Shown piece by piece: positions 1-7,502 of a stretch of DNA of 7,502 nt. The notes below the pieces were generated by a model. That model saw only the letters and a list, made by a program, of their open reading frames with translations. It did not search any database and had not been told where the DNA came from. This DNA comes from Acidiferrobacteraceae bacterium (GTDB taxonomy: Bacteria; Pseudomonadota; Gammaproteobacteria; Acidiferrobacterales; Acidiferrobacteraceae). The translations under genes were made by a program, and so were the position numbers. Position 1 is the first letter of the stretch. Each line of letters opens with the position of its first letter. The DNA is taken from assembly GCA_027343725.1 (NCBI GenBank), contig DAHWKH010000141.1:1-7502 (forward strand). The letters run 5' to 3'.

Positions 1-361
1 GGATCTCCTGAAAGGTCCAGCCGGGAACGAAGGTAAACGGGTACTCGACCACGCGCCCCGCCACCACCTTGTCCAGAATACGCTGCGGCGTGGTCGGATT
101 GTGGAAGCGGTAGTCGCCGGCCTTGAGCGCGCTGCCATCCCCCTCGAGCCGCACAAGCACCATGAACGGGTCGGTGAAATCGATGATGTGGTGCGCCTTC
201 AGCTGATGCGCGAAGGCATGCATCGTGGTGCCGGCGGGGAGTTTGAAGAGCTCCCGGCCCGGGTGGAGCGGCCGATCCGCCAGGAGGTACCAGAGACCCC
301 CGAGAACAAGGGCCAGACCCGAGGCCGCAAGGACCCGGCGCACCTGAGGGGCGCGGCGCAT
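1..361 (-). CDS. mltG: Endolytic murein transglycosylase MltG (YceG family), N-terminal part
   Basis: The first 120 codons are visible; the 3' part, including the catalytic glutamate region, lies beyond the left edge. MltG is an inner-membrane lytic transglycosylase that cleaves nascent peptidoglycan strands and so limits glycan length. Seen in the sequence: a basic N-terminus (MRRAPQVRR), one hydrophobic segment at about residues 10-28 that should be a signal anchor, then a periplasmic stretch with the family motif LKAGDYRF at 79-86, TPQRILDKVVAG at 91-102 and FTFVPGWTFQEI at 109-120, matching the LysM-like entry of the YceG fold. The ATG lies 2 bases after the pabC stop, and the G-rich end of pabC supplies the ribosome binding site, so translation is probably coupled. 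A GTG two codons upstream is an alternative start. Downstream of pabC is the usual place of this gene in gammaproteobacteria. The identification is firm; completeness cannot be judged. Confidence 0.93.
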   Translation of the reverse strand, partial: MRRAPQVRRVLAASGLALVLGGLWYLLADRPLHPGRELFKLPAGTTMHAFAHQLKAHHIIDFTDPFMVLVRLEGDGSALKAGDYRFHNPTTPQRILDKVVAGRVVEYPFTFVPGWTFQEI

Positions 362-363
362 CC

Positions 364-1173
364 TCACCCCCCCGCCTCGGCCAATGCCGCCTGCAGGGCG
401 CGCGTGAGCGCGCCTGGGGCCTCGTAGCGCCGTTCGGGCAGGCTGCGGACCGGCCACACGCCGATCACGGCGTTGGTGAGAAACACCGCGTCCGCGGCCA
501 GCACCCGGTCGCGCGTGACGTCCTCGACGCGCGCCGGGATGTCCAGGGTCTGGGCCGTGGCCAGGACCTCGGCGCGCATCACCCCCGCCACCCCGGCCTG
601 CTCGAGACGCGGGGTCACGAGGGCGTCGTGTTCGACCAGAAAGACGTTCGCCATCGTGCCCGCGATCACCCAATCCTCGGTGTCTTGCATCAGTCCCTCA
701 CGACACCCGCCCAACTCCTGCTGCGCCAACACCTGCTCGAGGCGGTTGAGGTGCTTGAGGCCCGCAAGCCGCGGCTGGCGGGCCAAACGCGTCCGACACC
801 ATACCAAGTCCACCCCGGCGGCGGGAAGAGAGCGGCTGGGCCAGGGCAGGAGCGAGACGATGCGATCGGCCTCCCCGGTCGCCGGACGATAACCGCGTTC
901 GTGGCCGCGGCGCACGAGCAGGAGCTTCACGACCGCCCGCTCGGCGGTCGCGGAGAGCGTGTGCACCTCGTCTGCGAGCCGCGCCATGTCCGGCGCGTCC
1001 AGCCCCAGGCGGTGCGCGCCGTGGAGCAGACGCTCCGCGTGCCGCGCCCACAGGAGCGGGCGCCCGGCGCGCACGGCGATGGTCTCAAAGAGCCCGTCCC
1101 CGTACTGGAGGCCGCGATTTACGATCGGCACCTGGTCGGTGGGCGTGCCGTTGATGAGGGTTCGGACGCTCAT
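364..1173 (-). CDS. pabC: Aminodeoxychorismate lyase PabC (class IV PLP enzyme)
   Basis: This 269-residue protein, the same length as E. coli PabC, should split 4-amino-4-deoxychorismate into 4-aminobenzoate and pyruvate for folate synthesis in the cytoplasm. Motifs seen: NRGLQYGDGLFET at 19-31, RGHERGYRP at 89-97, AGLKHLNRLEQVLA at 137-150 with the PLP-binding Lys140, TPRLEQAGVAGVMR at 187-200, and FLTNAVIGVWPV at 231-242. These match E. coli PabC closely. The ATG overlaps the pabB stop as ATGA, and AGGGG lies 10 bases upstream; the longer reading frame running up to 1272 lies inside pabB and is not used. Oddity: the motif after Trp168 reads VIAGTMANVF, so Ala171 stands where E. coli has Glu173, the acid expected to contact the PLP ring nitrogen. 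A D-amino-acid or branched-chain aminotransferase of the same fold is less likely, given the adjacent pabB and the LNRLEQV motif. Confidence 0.92.
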   Translation of the reverse strand: MSVRTLINGTPTDQVPIVNRGLQYGDGLFETIAVRAGRPLLWARHAERLLHGAHRLGLDAPDMARLADEVHTLSATAERAVVKLLLVRRGHERGYRPATGEADRIVSLLPWPSRSLPAAGVDLVWCRTRLARQPRLAGLKHLNRLEQVLAQQELGGCREGLMQDTEDWVIAGTMANVFLVEHDALVTPRLEQAGVAGVMRAEVLATAQTLDIPARVEDVTRDRVLAADAVFLTNAVIGVWPVRSLPERRYEAPGALTRALQAALAEAGG

Positions 1174-2474
1174 GCCGTGAGCGCCCCTACAAGCCCCGCC
1201 GCCTTCGCGCGCGTTTCGGCGAGCTCGCGCTCGATCTGGGAATCGGCGACGATACCCGCCCCCGCCCGCCACGTCAGGCGCTGCCCGGCAAGGACCAGGG
1301 TGCGGATCAGGATGTTGAGATCGAGATCCCCGGCCTGGTTGCGGTAGCCGAGGCTCCCCGTATAGGGGCCGCGCGCCTCCCGTTCGAGCTCGCCCAGAAT
1401 GGCGATGCAGCGCTGTTTCGGGCAGCCGGTGATGGACCCGCCGGGGAACAGGCTCGCGATCACGGATTCAAGTGATGTATCGGGGCGCAGGCGGCCTTCG
1501 ATCCGCGAGACGAGGTGATGGACGCTTGCGTACGATTCCACCGCCATGAGAGAGGTCACCTGTACGCTGCCTTCGACACACAGCCTGCCGAGGTCGTTGC
1601 GCTCAAGATCCACGAGCATGATGTGTTCGGCGCGCTCCTTGGGATCCGCGCACAAGGCCGCGCGCGCCGCGCCATCGGCGTCCGCCTCGAGCGCGCGCGG
1701 ACACGTCCCCGCGATCGGCTGGGTCAGGATGCGCGCCCCCTCGGTGCGCACCAGACGCTCGGGCGAGGCGCTGATGATCGTGTGCGCGCCGAGGCTCGCG
1801 AGGGCCGCGAACGGCGCCGGGTTGTGACGCATGAGCGCCTTGAGAAGCGCGGCCGGGCGGGCGTTGGTGCGCGCCTCATAGCCGCGCGAGAGATTCGCCT
1901 GAAAGATGTCACCGGCGAGTATGAACTCCTGAATGGCCCTCATGCGCGCGCGAAAGACGCGGTCGTCCTCTTCCTCGATGTCCCAGACCGAGCCCCGGGA
2001 CCGGTCCTCCCGGACCGCGCCCAGGTCCTGCTCGATGGCATCGGCGATATCCGCGCGCGCGGCCGTGACGTAGGTCTGGCGCGCACCGTGATCGCGGATC
2101 AACGCGCCCAGGCTCTCCTGGGCGAAGGCGAGCGGGGTCGCGGGCCGCGGCAGACGCAACCGCGGCTCGAAGGCGCCCGCGAGTTCGTAGCCGAAGTAGA
2201 GAAAGTGGCCGTAAAGGAATGGGAGGCCGAGGCCTTGGGCGCATGCCGGCTGCGGGCTATCGGGGGTATCGAGTGAGGCAAAAAAGGCGCGCCGCTCGTG
2301 CGCGCCGGCCCCCGGTTGCAGGACGCGGGCGGCCTTCGGGTAGGCGAAGAGGATGTCGTAACGGCCGGGCGCCGGGGCGCTCGCCAACAAATGGGGATAC
2401 CGGTCGGGAAAGCGATCGTGGACGTCGGCGAGATCGATAAGGGTCTCCGGCGCGCGCCTGACCACCGGCTGCAT
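1170..2474 (-). CDS. pabB: Aminodeoxychorismate synthase component I (PabB, TrpE-like chorismate-binding enzyme)
   Basis: This 434-residue protein belongs to the chorismate-binding family and, with a glutamine amidotransferase subunit, should convert chorismate to 4-amino-4-deoxychorismate, the substrate of the next gene product. Motifs seen in order: YGHFLYFGYEL at 88-98, AGDIFQANLS at 187-196, SASPERL at 235-241, PIAGTCPR at 253-260, HIMLVDLERNDLGR at 284-297, FPGGSITGCPK at 343-353 and GAGIVADSQIERE at 405-417, which carries the expected Mg-binding glutamate. FPGGSITG is the PabB form; anthranilate synthases usually read GTLSG there. However, PIAGT with Ala255 is the anthranilate synthase form, whereas E. 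coli PabB has a catalytic lysine. No PabA domain is fused and no pabA lies in the window. The ATG at 2474 has AGGG 9 bases upstream, overlapping the fabF stop, 11 bases away. Anthranilate synthase TrpE is the alternative; the adjacent pabC argues for PabB. Confidence 0.87.
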   Translation of the reverse strand: MQPVVRRAPETLIDLADVHDRFPDRYPHLLASAPAPGRYDILFAYPKAARVLQPGAGAHERRAFFASLDTPDSPQPACAQGLGLPFLYGHFLYFGYELAGAFEPRLRLPRPATPLAFAQESLGALIRDHGARQTYVTAARADIADAIEQDLGAVREDRSRGSVWDIEEEDDRVFRARMRAIQEFILAGDIFQANLSRGYEARTNARPAALLKALMRHNPAPFAALASLGAHTIISASPERLVRTEGARILTQPIAGTCPRALEADADGAARAALCADPKERAEHIMLVDLERNDLGRLCVEGSVQVTSLMAVESYASVHHLVSRIEGRLRPDTSLESVIASLFPGGSITGCPKQRCIAILGELEREARGPYTGSLGYRNQAGDLDLNILIRTLVLAGQRLTWRAGAGIVADSQIERELAETRAKAAGLVGALTA

Positions 2475-2485
2475 GGCGATAAACC

Positions 2486-3727
<1,242 letters not shown>

Positions 3728-3773
3728 TGGATCCCCCGGTTAGCAGGCCGCGCGGTGGCGGCGATGATCCGAA

Positions 3774-4013
3774 TCAATTCGCGGCGTGCGCTGTGATGTA
3801 GTCGACGGCTTGCTTGACAGTCGTGATCTTTTCGGCCTCGTCATCGGAGATTTCGCAGTCAAATTCCTCTTCGAGCGCCATGACGAGCTCCACGGTGTCG
3901 AGGGAATCGGCACCCAGATCGTCCACGAACGAGGCGTCGGTCGAGACCTCGTTCTCATTGACGCCCAACTGCTCCACCACAATCTTCTTGACGCGCTCTT
4001 CGATGCTGCTCAT
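3774..4013 (-). CDS. acpP: Acyl carrier protein (AcpP)
   Basis: This 79-residue acidic protein carries growing acyl chains on a 4'-phosphopantetheine arm. The attachment serine is Ser37 in GADSLDTVEL (34-43), the same position as in E. coli (Ser36 of the mature protein). The rest fits a four-helix ACP: SIEERVKKIVVEQLG at 3-17, the acidic helix II with LVMALEEEFDCEI at 43-55, and VKQAVDYI at 66-73. ATG is set by a strong GGAGG six bases upstream. Codons are visibly richer in A and T than in neighbouring genes, in line with a highly expressed gene. The 84-base gap upstream, the largest in the window, may hold a dedicated promoter, as would suit a protein needed in much larger amounts than the enzymes around it. 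Confidence 0.98.
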   Translation of the reverse strand: MSSIEERVKKIVVEQLGVNENEVSTDASFVDDLGADSLDTVELVMALEEEFDCEISDDEAEKITTVKQAVDYITAHAAN

Positions 4014-4130
4014 GGTCTTCCTCCAGGAAATCGTTGTCAGCTTTTTTGCGGCGGCGGCATTGTTAACACAACCACCTAGCCAAGTCTACTTTAAGTGTTA
4101 ATTCATATACATTCCGCCATTGATGTGCAA
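4014..4130 (-). promoter_or_regulatory. AT-rich fabG-acpP gap and fabG tail; candidate internal acpP promoter
   Basis: The 84 bases between fabG and acpP are the longest non-coding stretch here, and with the end of fabG they form the most AT-rich part of the window. Two weak sigma70-like pairs can be read on the coding strand. One is TTGCAC (4130-4125), 17 bases, TATGAA (4107-4102), inside the fabG end. The other is TAGACT (4088-4083), 17 bases, TAACAA (4065-4060). An 8-base palindrome TGTTAACA lies at 4061-4068. E. coli acpP is known to have its own promoter upstream, which supports the idea by analogy. Neither pair matches the consensus well, so the placement is tentative. No terminator-like hairpin with a T run is seen. 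Confidence 0.3.
4018..4024 (-). promoter_or_regulatory. Strong ribosome binding site of acpP
   Basis: On the coding strand the sequence TGGAGGAAGACC directly precedes the acpP ATG. The GGAGG core is six bases from the start, near-ideal Shine-Dalgarno spacing. It is one of the two best sites in the operon, together with that of fabG, and contrasts with the poor TTG start of fabF just downstream. Confidence 0.8.
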
Positions 4131-4841
4131 GGTTGTCCCGGTGATGTAGGAGGCCGCGGGCGAGGCCAGAAACGCCACCGCCGAGGCGATATCCTGGACC
4201 TCCCCGAGTCGCCCAAGCGGGATTTGCGCAAGCAGGGCGGCCCGTTGCGTCTCGCTTAGGGCGCGGGTCATGTCGGTGTCGATAAAACCGGGGGCAATGG
4301 CGTTGACGGTGACGTTGCGGCTGCCCACTTCGCGCGCAAGCGAGCGCCCGAAGCCGATCAGGCCGGCCTTGGCGGCCGCGTAGTTGGCCTGGCCGCCGTT
4401 GCCGGTCACGCCGACGACGGAACTGATGTTGATAATGCGGCCCTTGCGGGCGCGGGTCATGGCCTTGAGACACCCGCGGGTCAGCCGGAACACGCCCGTG
4501 AGATTCGTCGCGATGACCGCGTCCCAGTCCTCGTCACGCATGCGCAAAACCAGCCCGTCGCGGGTGATGGCGCCGTTATTGACGAGAATGGTCGGCCATT
4601 CGCCGCGCTGTTCGAGATCCGACAGCAAAGCATCCACGGACTCCTTTTGCGTGAGGTCGAGCAAAACCGCGCGCCCGTTGACCCCCTGGCCTTGAAAAAG
4701 GTCAGTGATCGCCTTCAGTCCCCCCTCCGAGGTCGCGGTCCCGATGACGCGCGCCCCTTGGGCGGCCAGGCGCAACGCGCAGGCCGCGCCGATTCCCCGG
4801 CTGGCACCCGTCACGAGCGCGATTTCGTTCGCAAGTTCCAT
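4098..4841 (-). CDS. fabG: 3-oxoacyl-ACP reductase (FabG)
   Basis: This 247-residue short-chain dehydrogenase reduces beta-ketoacyl-ACP to the 3-hydroxy form with NADPH, the first reduction of each elongation cycle. Seen: the cofactor motif TGASRGIG at 11-18, LVNNGAI at 86-92, and the catalytic set Asn113 (ATNLTG), Ser141 (NISSVVG), Tyr154 and Lys158 (QANYAAAKAG at 151-160). APGFIDTDMT at 183-192 and the NGGMYMN C-terminus are typical of FabG; E. coli FabG has 244 residues. The ATG at 4841 is chosen because AGGAGG lies exactly 8 bases upstream and MELANEIALVTG fits the family N-terminus. A GTG eight codons upstream overlaps the fabD stop as GTGA but would add an acidic, glycine-rich tail translated from the ribosome binding site itself. 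The gap to fabD is 20 bases. Confidence 0.98.
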   Translation of the reverse strand: MELANEIALVTGASRGIGAACALRLAAQGARVIGTATSEGGLKAITDLFQGQGVNGRAVLLDLTQKESVDALLSDLEQRGEWPTILVNNGAITRDGLVLRMRDEDWDAVIATNLTGVFRLTRGCLKAMTRARKGRIINISSVVGVTGNGGQANYAAAKAGLIGFGRSLAREVGSRNVTVNAIAPGFIDTDMTRALSETQRAALLAQIPLGRLGEVQDIASAVAFLASPAASYITGTTLHINGGMYMN

Positions 4842-4849
4842 AGCCCCTC

Positions 4850-4855
4850 CCTCCT
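4850..4855 (-). promoter_or_regulatory. Ribosome binding site that fixes the fabG start
   Basis: A consensus AGGAGG stands 8 bases before the ATG at 4841, inside the 20-base fabD-fabG gap, followed by a second purine run (GAGGGG) closer to the start. It supports the ATG over the in-frame GTG at 4865, which would require translating through this site. Confidence 0.8.
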
Positions 4856-4861
4856 CCCCGC

Positions 4862-5806
4862 TCACGGTCGCGCCGCGGCCAGGGCGGCCGTGAGATCCTC
4901 AGGCGCCCCGAGCGCAAGACACGGCACCGACGCGATGCGTTTGTTGAGTCCTGTCAGAACCTTGCCCGGCCCGCACTCCAGGATCGACGAGGCGCCCTCC
5001 TGCACCAGCCTCTTGACCGTGTCGACCCACCGGACCGGCAAGGACAGCTGGCGCGTGAGCGCCGAGCGGATGGCGGCGGCATCCGCGGACACGGAGACGT
5101 CGGCGTTATGCCAGACCGGGAGCTTGGGCGGCGCGATCGCGACCTCGGCAAGCGCCTGCGCGAACCGCTCCGCGGCCGGCGTCATGAGCGCGCAATGCGA
5201 CGGCACGCTCACGGCCAGCACCAGCGCGCGCTTCGCGCCGCGCCCCTTGGCCGCCTGGATCGCCCGCTCGACGCCGGCGCGCGCGCCCGCGATCACCACT
5301 TGGCCCGGGGCATTGAAATTGACCGCCGCGAGCACATCCCCCTGGGCGGCCTCCTGACACACCTCCTGCACCACCTCGTCGGTGAGACCCAGGATGGCCG
5401 CCATCCCCCCCGCCCCTTCCGGCACCGCCTCCTGCATCAGTTGCCCGCGCCGCGCGACCAATCGCAAGGCGTCGGCGAACACGAGCGATTCGGCGCACAC
5501 GAGGGCTGCGTATTCCCCGAGGCTGTGGCCGGCGGCCGAGGCCGGGACCCCGCCCCCGGCCGCGCGCCAGGCGCGATAGCAGGCGATGTCGGCGGCCAGC
5601 AACGCGGGTTGGGTGATCGCCGTGCGGTTCAATTCCTCCTCGGGGCCCTGCTCGATCAGGGCGCGCATGTCGAAGCCCAGGATATCGCCGGCTTCCGAAA
5701 AGGTCTCGCCGATGACGGGGTAGACGGCCGCGAGGCCGCGCAGCATCCCGACGGATTGGGATCCCTGGCCGGGAAACACAAGCGCAAAGGCGTGATTGTC
5801 GCTCAC
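4862..5806 (-). CDS. fabD: Malonyl-CoA:ACP transacylase (FabD)
   Basis: This 314-residue enzyme moves malonate from malonyl-CoA to holo-ACP, making the extender used by FabH and FabF. Seen: FPGQGSQSVGM at 11-21 with oxyanion-loop Gln14, the nucleophile elbow GHSLGE at 93-98 with catalytic Ser95, Arg120 (malonate carboxylate binding) in ARRGQLMQEAVPEG, and the catalytic His204 in VPSHCALM at 201-208. These sit three residues after E. coli Ser92, Arg117 and His201. NAPGQVVIAG at 165-174 and ECGPGKVLTGL at 277-287 complete the family pattern. The start is GTG with AAGAGG 5 bases upstream, giving an N-terminus (SDNHAFALVFPGQGSQ) of normal length. The open frame continues upstream to 6088 but only by running antiparallel in register with fabH. 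It follows fabH after 19 bases. Confidence 0.97.
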   Translation of the reverse strand: MSDNHAFALVFPGQGSQSVGMLRGLAAVYPVIGETFSEAGDILGFDMRALIEQGPEEELNRTAITQPALLAADIACYRAWRAAGGGVPASAAGHSLGEYAALVCAESLVFADALRLVARRGQLMQEAVPEGAGGMAAILGLTDEVVQEVCQEAAQGDVLAAVNFNAPGQVVIAGARAGVERAIQAAKGRGAKRALVLAVSVPSHCALMTPAAERFAQALAEVAIAPPKLPVWHNADVSVSADAAAIRSALTRQLSLPVRWVDTVKRLVQEGASSILECGPGKVLTGLNKRIASVPCLALGAPEDLTAALAAARP

Positions 5807-5825
5807 AGCAACCTCTTGACTCTTT

Positions 5826-6785
5826 CTAAAACGTGAGAAGGACCGAGCCCCAGGTGAACCCGCCCCCGAATCCTTCCATGAGAACAACATCCCCGCGTCG
5901 GATCCGGCCATCGCGCACCGCGGTATCGAACGCGAGCGGAATGGACGCCCCCGAGGTATTGCCGTGGCGGTCGACCGTGACGACCACCTGTTCCATCGGC
6001 AGACCCAGCCGTTTGGCGGTTGCGGCAATGATCCGGGTATTGGCCTGGTGCGGCACGAGCCAACGCACGTCGCCCTGGGCGAGCCCATGGGCGGCGAGCG
6101 TCTCGCCCACCAGGGCGTCCAGGGTGGTGACCGCCATGCGAAAGACCTCGTTCCCGCGCATGGTGATGCGCCCGGGCCAGGCCGCGCGCACGTCCGAGAC
6201 CCCGGTGTTCGCGGTCAAGAGGTCCTTATAGGCCCCGTCGGCGTGCAGATGGGTCGACAGAATCCCCGGCTCGTCGGCCGCCCCCACGACCACGGCGCCC
6301 GCGCCGTCCCCGAACAGGACACAGGTCGAGCGGTCGCTCCAGTCGACGATGCGCGACATCGTTTCGGCGCCGACCACGAGCGCGCGCCGGCAGCTGCCGG
6401 CACGGATGAACTTGTCGGCGATGCTCAAGGCGTAGATGAACCCGGTGCACACCGCCTGGACGTCGAAGGCCGGCGGCCCGTGGATGCCGAGGCGATCCTG
6501 CAGGAGGCACGCGGTGGCGGGGAACACGCGGTCCGGGGTAGTCGTCGCCACGATCACGAGATCGATGTCGGAGGCCTGGCAGCCGGCCGCCTCCAGGGCG
6601 ACGCGCGCGGCCTGTTCGGCGAGATCGCACGTGGTCTCCCGGTCGCCCGCCAGGCGTCTCTCGCGGATGCCGGTCCGCGACACGATCCACTCGTCCGACG
6701 TGTCCACGGTGCGTGCGAGTTCGGCGTTCGTGACGACACGGTCCGGAAGATATCCACCGGTGCCGAGGATGCGGGTGTAGGTCAC
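5826..6785 (-). CDS. fabH: Beta-ketoacyl-ACP synthase III (KAS III, FabH)
   Basis: This 319-residue enzyme starts fatty-acid synthesis by condensing acetyl-CoA with malonyl-ACP. The catalytic triad is intact: Cys113 in AVCTGF (111-116), His246 in LVPHQANTRII (243-253) and Asn276 in DRHGNTSGAS (272-281). DTSDEWIVSRTGIRER at 28-43, FGDGAGAVV at 158-166 and the C-terminal EGFGGGFTWGS at 304-314 are near-identical to E. coli FabH (317 residues). The start is GTG and overlaps the plsX stop by four bases (GTGA), with GGGGA 5 bases upstream in the end of plsX, so its translation is probably coupled to plsX. The residues around Cys113 fit a straight-chain acetyl-CoA primer; a branched primer preference cannot be excluded by eye. 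Confidence 0.98.
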   Translation of the reverse strand: MTYTRILGTGGYLPDRVVTNAELARTVDTSDEWIVSRTGIRERRLAGDRETTCDLAEQAARVALEAAGCQASDIDLVIVATTTPDRVFPATACLLQDRLGIHGPPAFDVQAVCTGFIYALSIADKFIRAGSCRRALVVGAETMSRIVDWSDRSTCVLFGDGAGAVVVGAADEPGILSTHLHADGAYKDLLTANTGVSDVRAAWPGRITMRGNEVFRMAVTTLDALVGETLAAHGLAQGDVRWLVPHQANTRIIAATAKRLGLPMEQVVVTVDRHGNTSGASIPLAFDTAVRDGRIRRGDVVLMEGFGGGFTWGSVLLTF

Positions 6786-7502
6786 GCCAATCCCCGCTGC
6801 GGCGGCGGCGCGAGTTCGCGACGGATGAGGTCCGGGACGTTCTGGCGCGCCTCGCGCAGGGCGACCTCGAGGGCGTGCCTTAAGCCCAGGGCGTCGGCGT
6901 TGCCATGGCTCTTGATGACGACGCCGTTCAGGCCGACGAAGGTCGCGCCGTTGTAGCGGCGCGGATCGACCCGGCGGCCGAAGGCCTTCAGGACCGGGCG
7001 CGCGACGAGCGCGGCCAGGCGCGTGGCGATCGTGCGCCCGAACGCCTGCTTCATGAAGTGGCGGACCATTTCCGCCAGGCCCTCGCTCGTCTTCAGGGCG
7101 ATGTTGCCGACAAAGCCGTCGCAGACGATGACGTCGGCTTGCCCTTTATAGATGCCGTCGCCTTCCACGAAACCCACGTAATGCAGCCCGCTGTCCTGGA
7201 GCAAACGCGCCGCTTCCTTGACGGTGTCGTTGCCTTTGATGTCCTCGACTCCGACGTTCAGAAGCCCGACGCTCGGTTTTGGCAGGCCGTCGACGGCGGC
7301 CGCCACGATGCTCCCCATGACCGCGAACTGGCGCAGGTGCTCGGCCGTGCAGTCGACGTTGGCGCCAAGATCCAGGAGGTGGACGTGGCCTTTGAGTGTC
7401 GGGAGTGCTGTCACGATCGCCGGGCGATCGATTCCGGGCAGCGTCTTTAGAACGAAATGCGCAATCGCCATGAGGGCGCCGGTGTTCCCGGCGCTGACGC
7501 AG
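6782..7502 (-). CDS. plsX: Phosphate acyltransferase PlsX, C-terminal part
   Basis: The last 239 residues and the stop codon are visible; the N-terminal third lies beyond the right edge. PlsX converts acyl-ACP and phosphate to acyl-phosphate, the donor for PlsY in glycerophospholipid synthesis, and works at the membrane surface. The frame enters the window in the family motif CVSAGNTGALM, so the ATG at 7471 inside that motif is not the start. Further motifs: LPGIDRPAIVTALP, LLDLGANVDC, QFAVMGSIVA, VGLLNVGVEDIKGN, VIVCDGFVGNIALKTSEG and RYNGATFVGLNGVVIKSHGNA. All match E. coli PlsX. It ends with a four-base overlap with fabH. Its place at the head of the fab cluster, usually behind rpmF, is the standard arrangement, so rpmF would be expected to the right of the window. 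Confidence 0.97.
   Translation of the reverse strand, partial: CVSAGNTGALMAIAHFVLKTLPGIDRPAIVTALPTLKGHVHLLDLGANVDCTAEHLRQFAVMGSIVAAAVDGLPKPSVGLLNVGVEDIKGNDTVKEAARLLQDSGLHYVGFVEGDGIYKGQADVIVCDGFVGNIALKTSEGLAEMVRHFMKQAFGRTIATRLAALVARPVLKAFGRRVDPRRYNGATFVGLNGVVIKSHGNADALGLRHALEVALREARQNVPDLIRRELAPPPQRGLA

Noticed and set aside
3728..3773. GGATC/GATCC inverted repeat flanking the acpP-fabF gap, as a hairpin masking the fabF ribosome binding site
   Set aside because: The stem is only five base pairs with a loop of more than 30 bases and does not extend inwards; in GC-rich DNA this is expected by chance. There is no T run, so it is not a terminator either.
4047..4059. Short GCG/GGC trinucleotide run before acpP
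   Set aside because: Only about four units long, in GC-rich DNA; not a meaningful repeat.
4842..4865. GTG start for fabG overlapping the fabD stop
   Set aside because: It would translate through the consensus AGGAGG of the ATG at 4841 and add eight residues (MSGEEGGA) not seen in the family.
5807..6088. N-terminal extension of fabD into fabH
   Set aside because: The extra 94 residues are a shifted-frame translation of fabH. The GTG at 5806, with AAGAGG five bases upstream, gives the normal FabD N-terminus.
5964..6956. Plus-strand open frame of 330 codons opposite fabH and the end of plsX
   Set aside because: It shows no protein-family motif, crosses the fabH-plsX junction and has the composition of a GC-driven antisense shadow. 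Other plus-strand frames, such as 1515-2276 and 5108-5836, are rejected for the same reason.

Overview
The window is a compact, entirely minus-strand housekeeping operon from a high-GC proteobacterium. It holds nine genes read right to left: plsX (5' end outside the window), fabH, fabD, fabG, acpP, fabF, pabB, pabC and mltG (3' end outside the window). The order plsX-fabH-fabD-fabG-acpP-fabF-pabC-mltG is the classic gammaproteobacterial fatty-acid cluster known from E. coli. The extra pabB between fabF and pabC is an arrangement I associate with other gammaproteobacteria such as the Xanthomonas group. A gammaproteobacterium is therefore the best guess; I cannot name the genus. No mobile element, phage gene, CRISPR array, tRNA or rRNA is visible.

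Right part (about 4100-7502): PlsX makes acyl-phosphate for phospholipid synthesis. FabD loads malonate onto ACP, FabH starts the chain by condensing acetyl-CoA with malonyl-ACP, and FabG reduces the beta-ketoacyl-ACP. Centre (about 2486-4100): acpP encodes the acyl carrier protein and is preceded by the longest and most AT-rich gap in the window, where a second promoter is plausible. FabF elongates the chain. Left part (1-2474): PabB and PabC convert chorismate to 4-aminobenzoate for folate, and MltG is the inner-membrane lytic transglycosylase that ends glycan strands. The same operon thus serves membrane lipid, folate and cell-wall metabolism.

The genes are tightly packed. There are 4-base overlaps at plsX/fabH and pabB/pabC, a 2-base gap at pabC/mltG, and gaps of 11 to 84 bases elsewhere. 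Start codons differ in strength: fabH and fabD use GTG, fabF uses TTG, while fabG, acpP, pabB, pabC and mltG use ATG. acpP and fabG have the strongest ribosome binding sites.

No previously undescribed system is visible. The points that deserve a second look are in the folate pair. PabB carries Ala255 in a PIAGT motif, where the E. coli enzyme has the catalytic lysine of PIKGT. PabC carries Ala171 where the E. coli enzyme has Glu173, the expected PLP-ring-binding acid. Both readings rest on remembered family sequences, and an alignment would be needed to confirm them.
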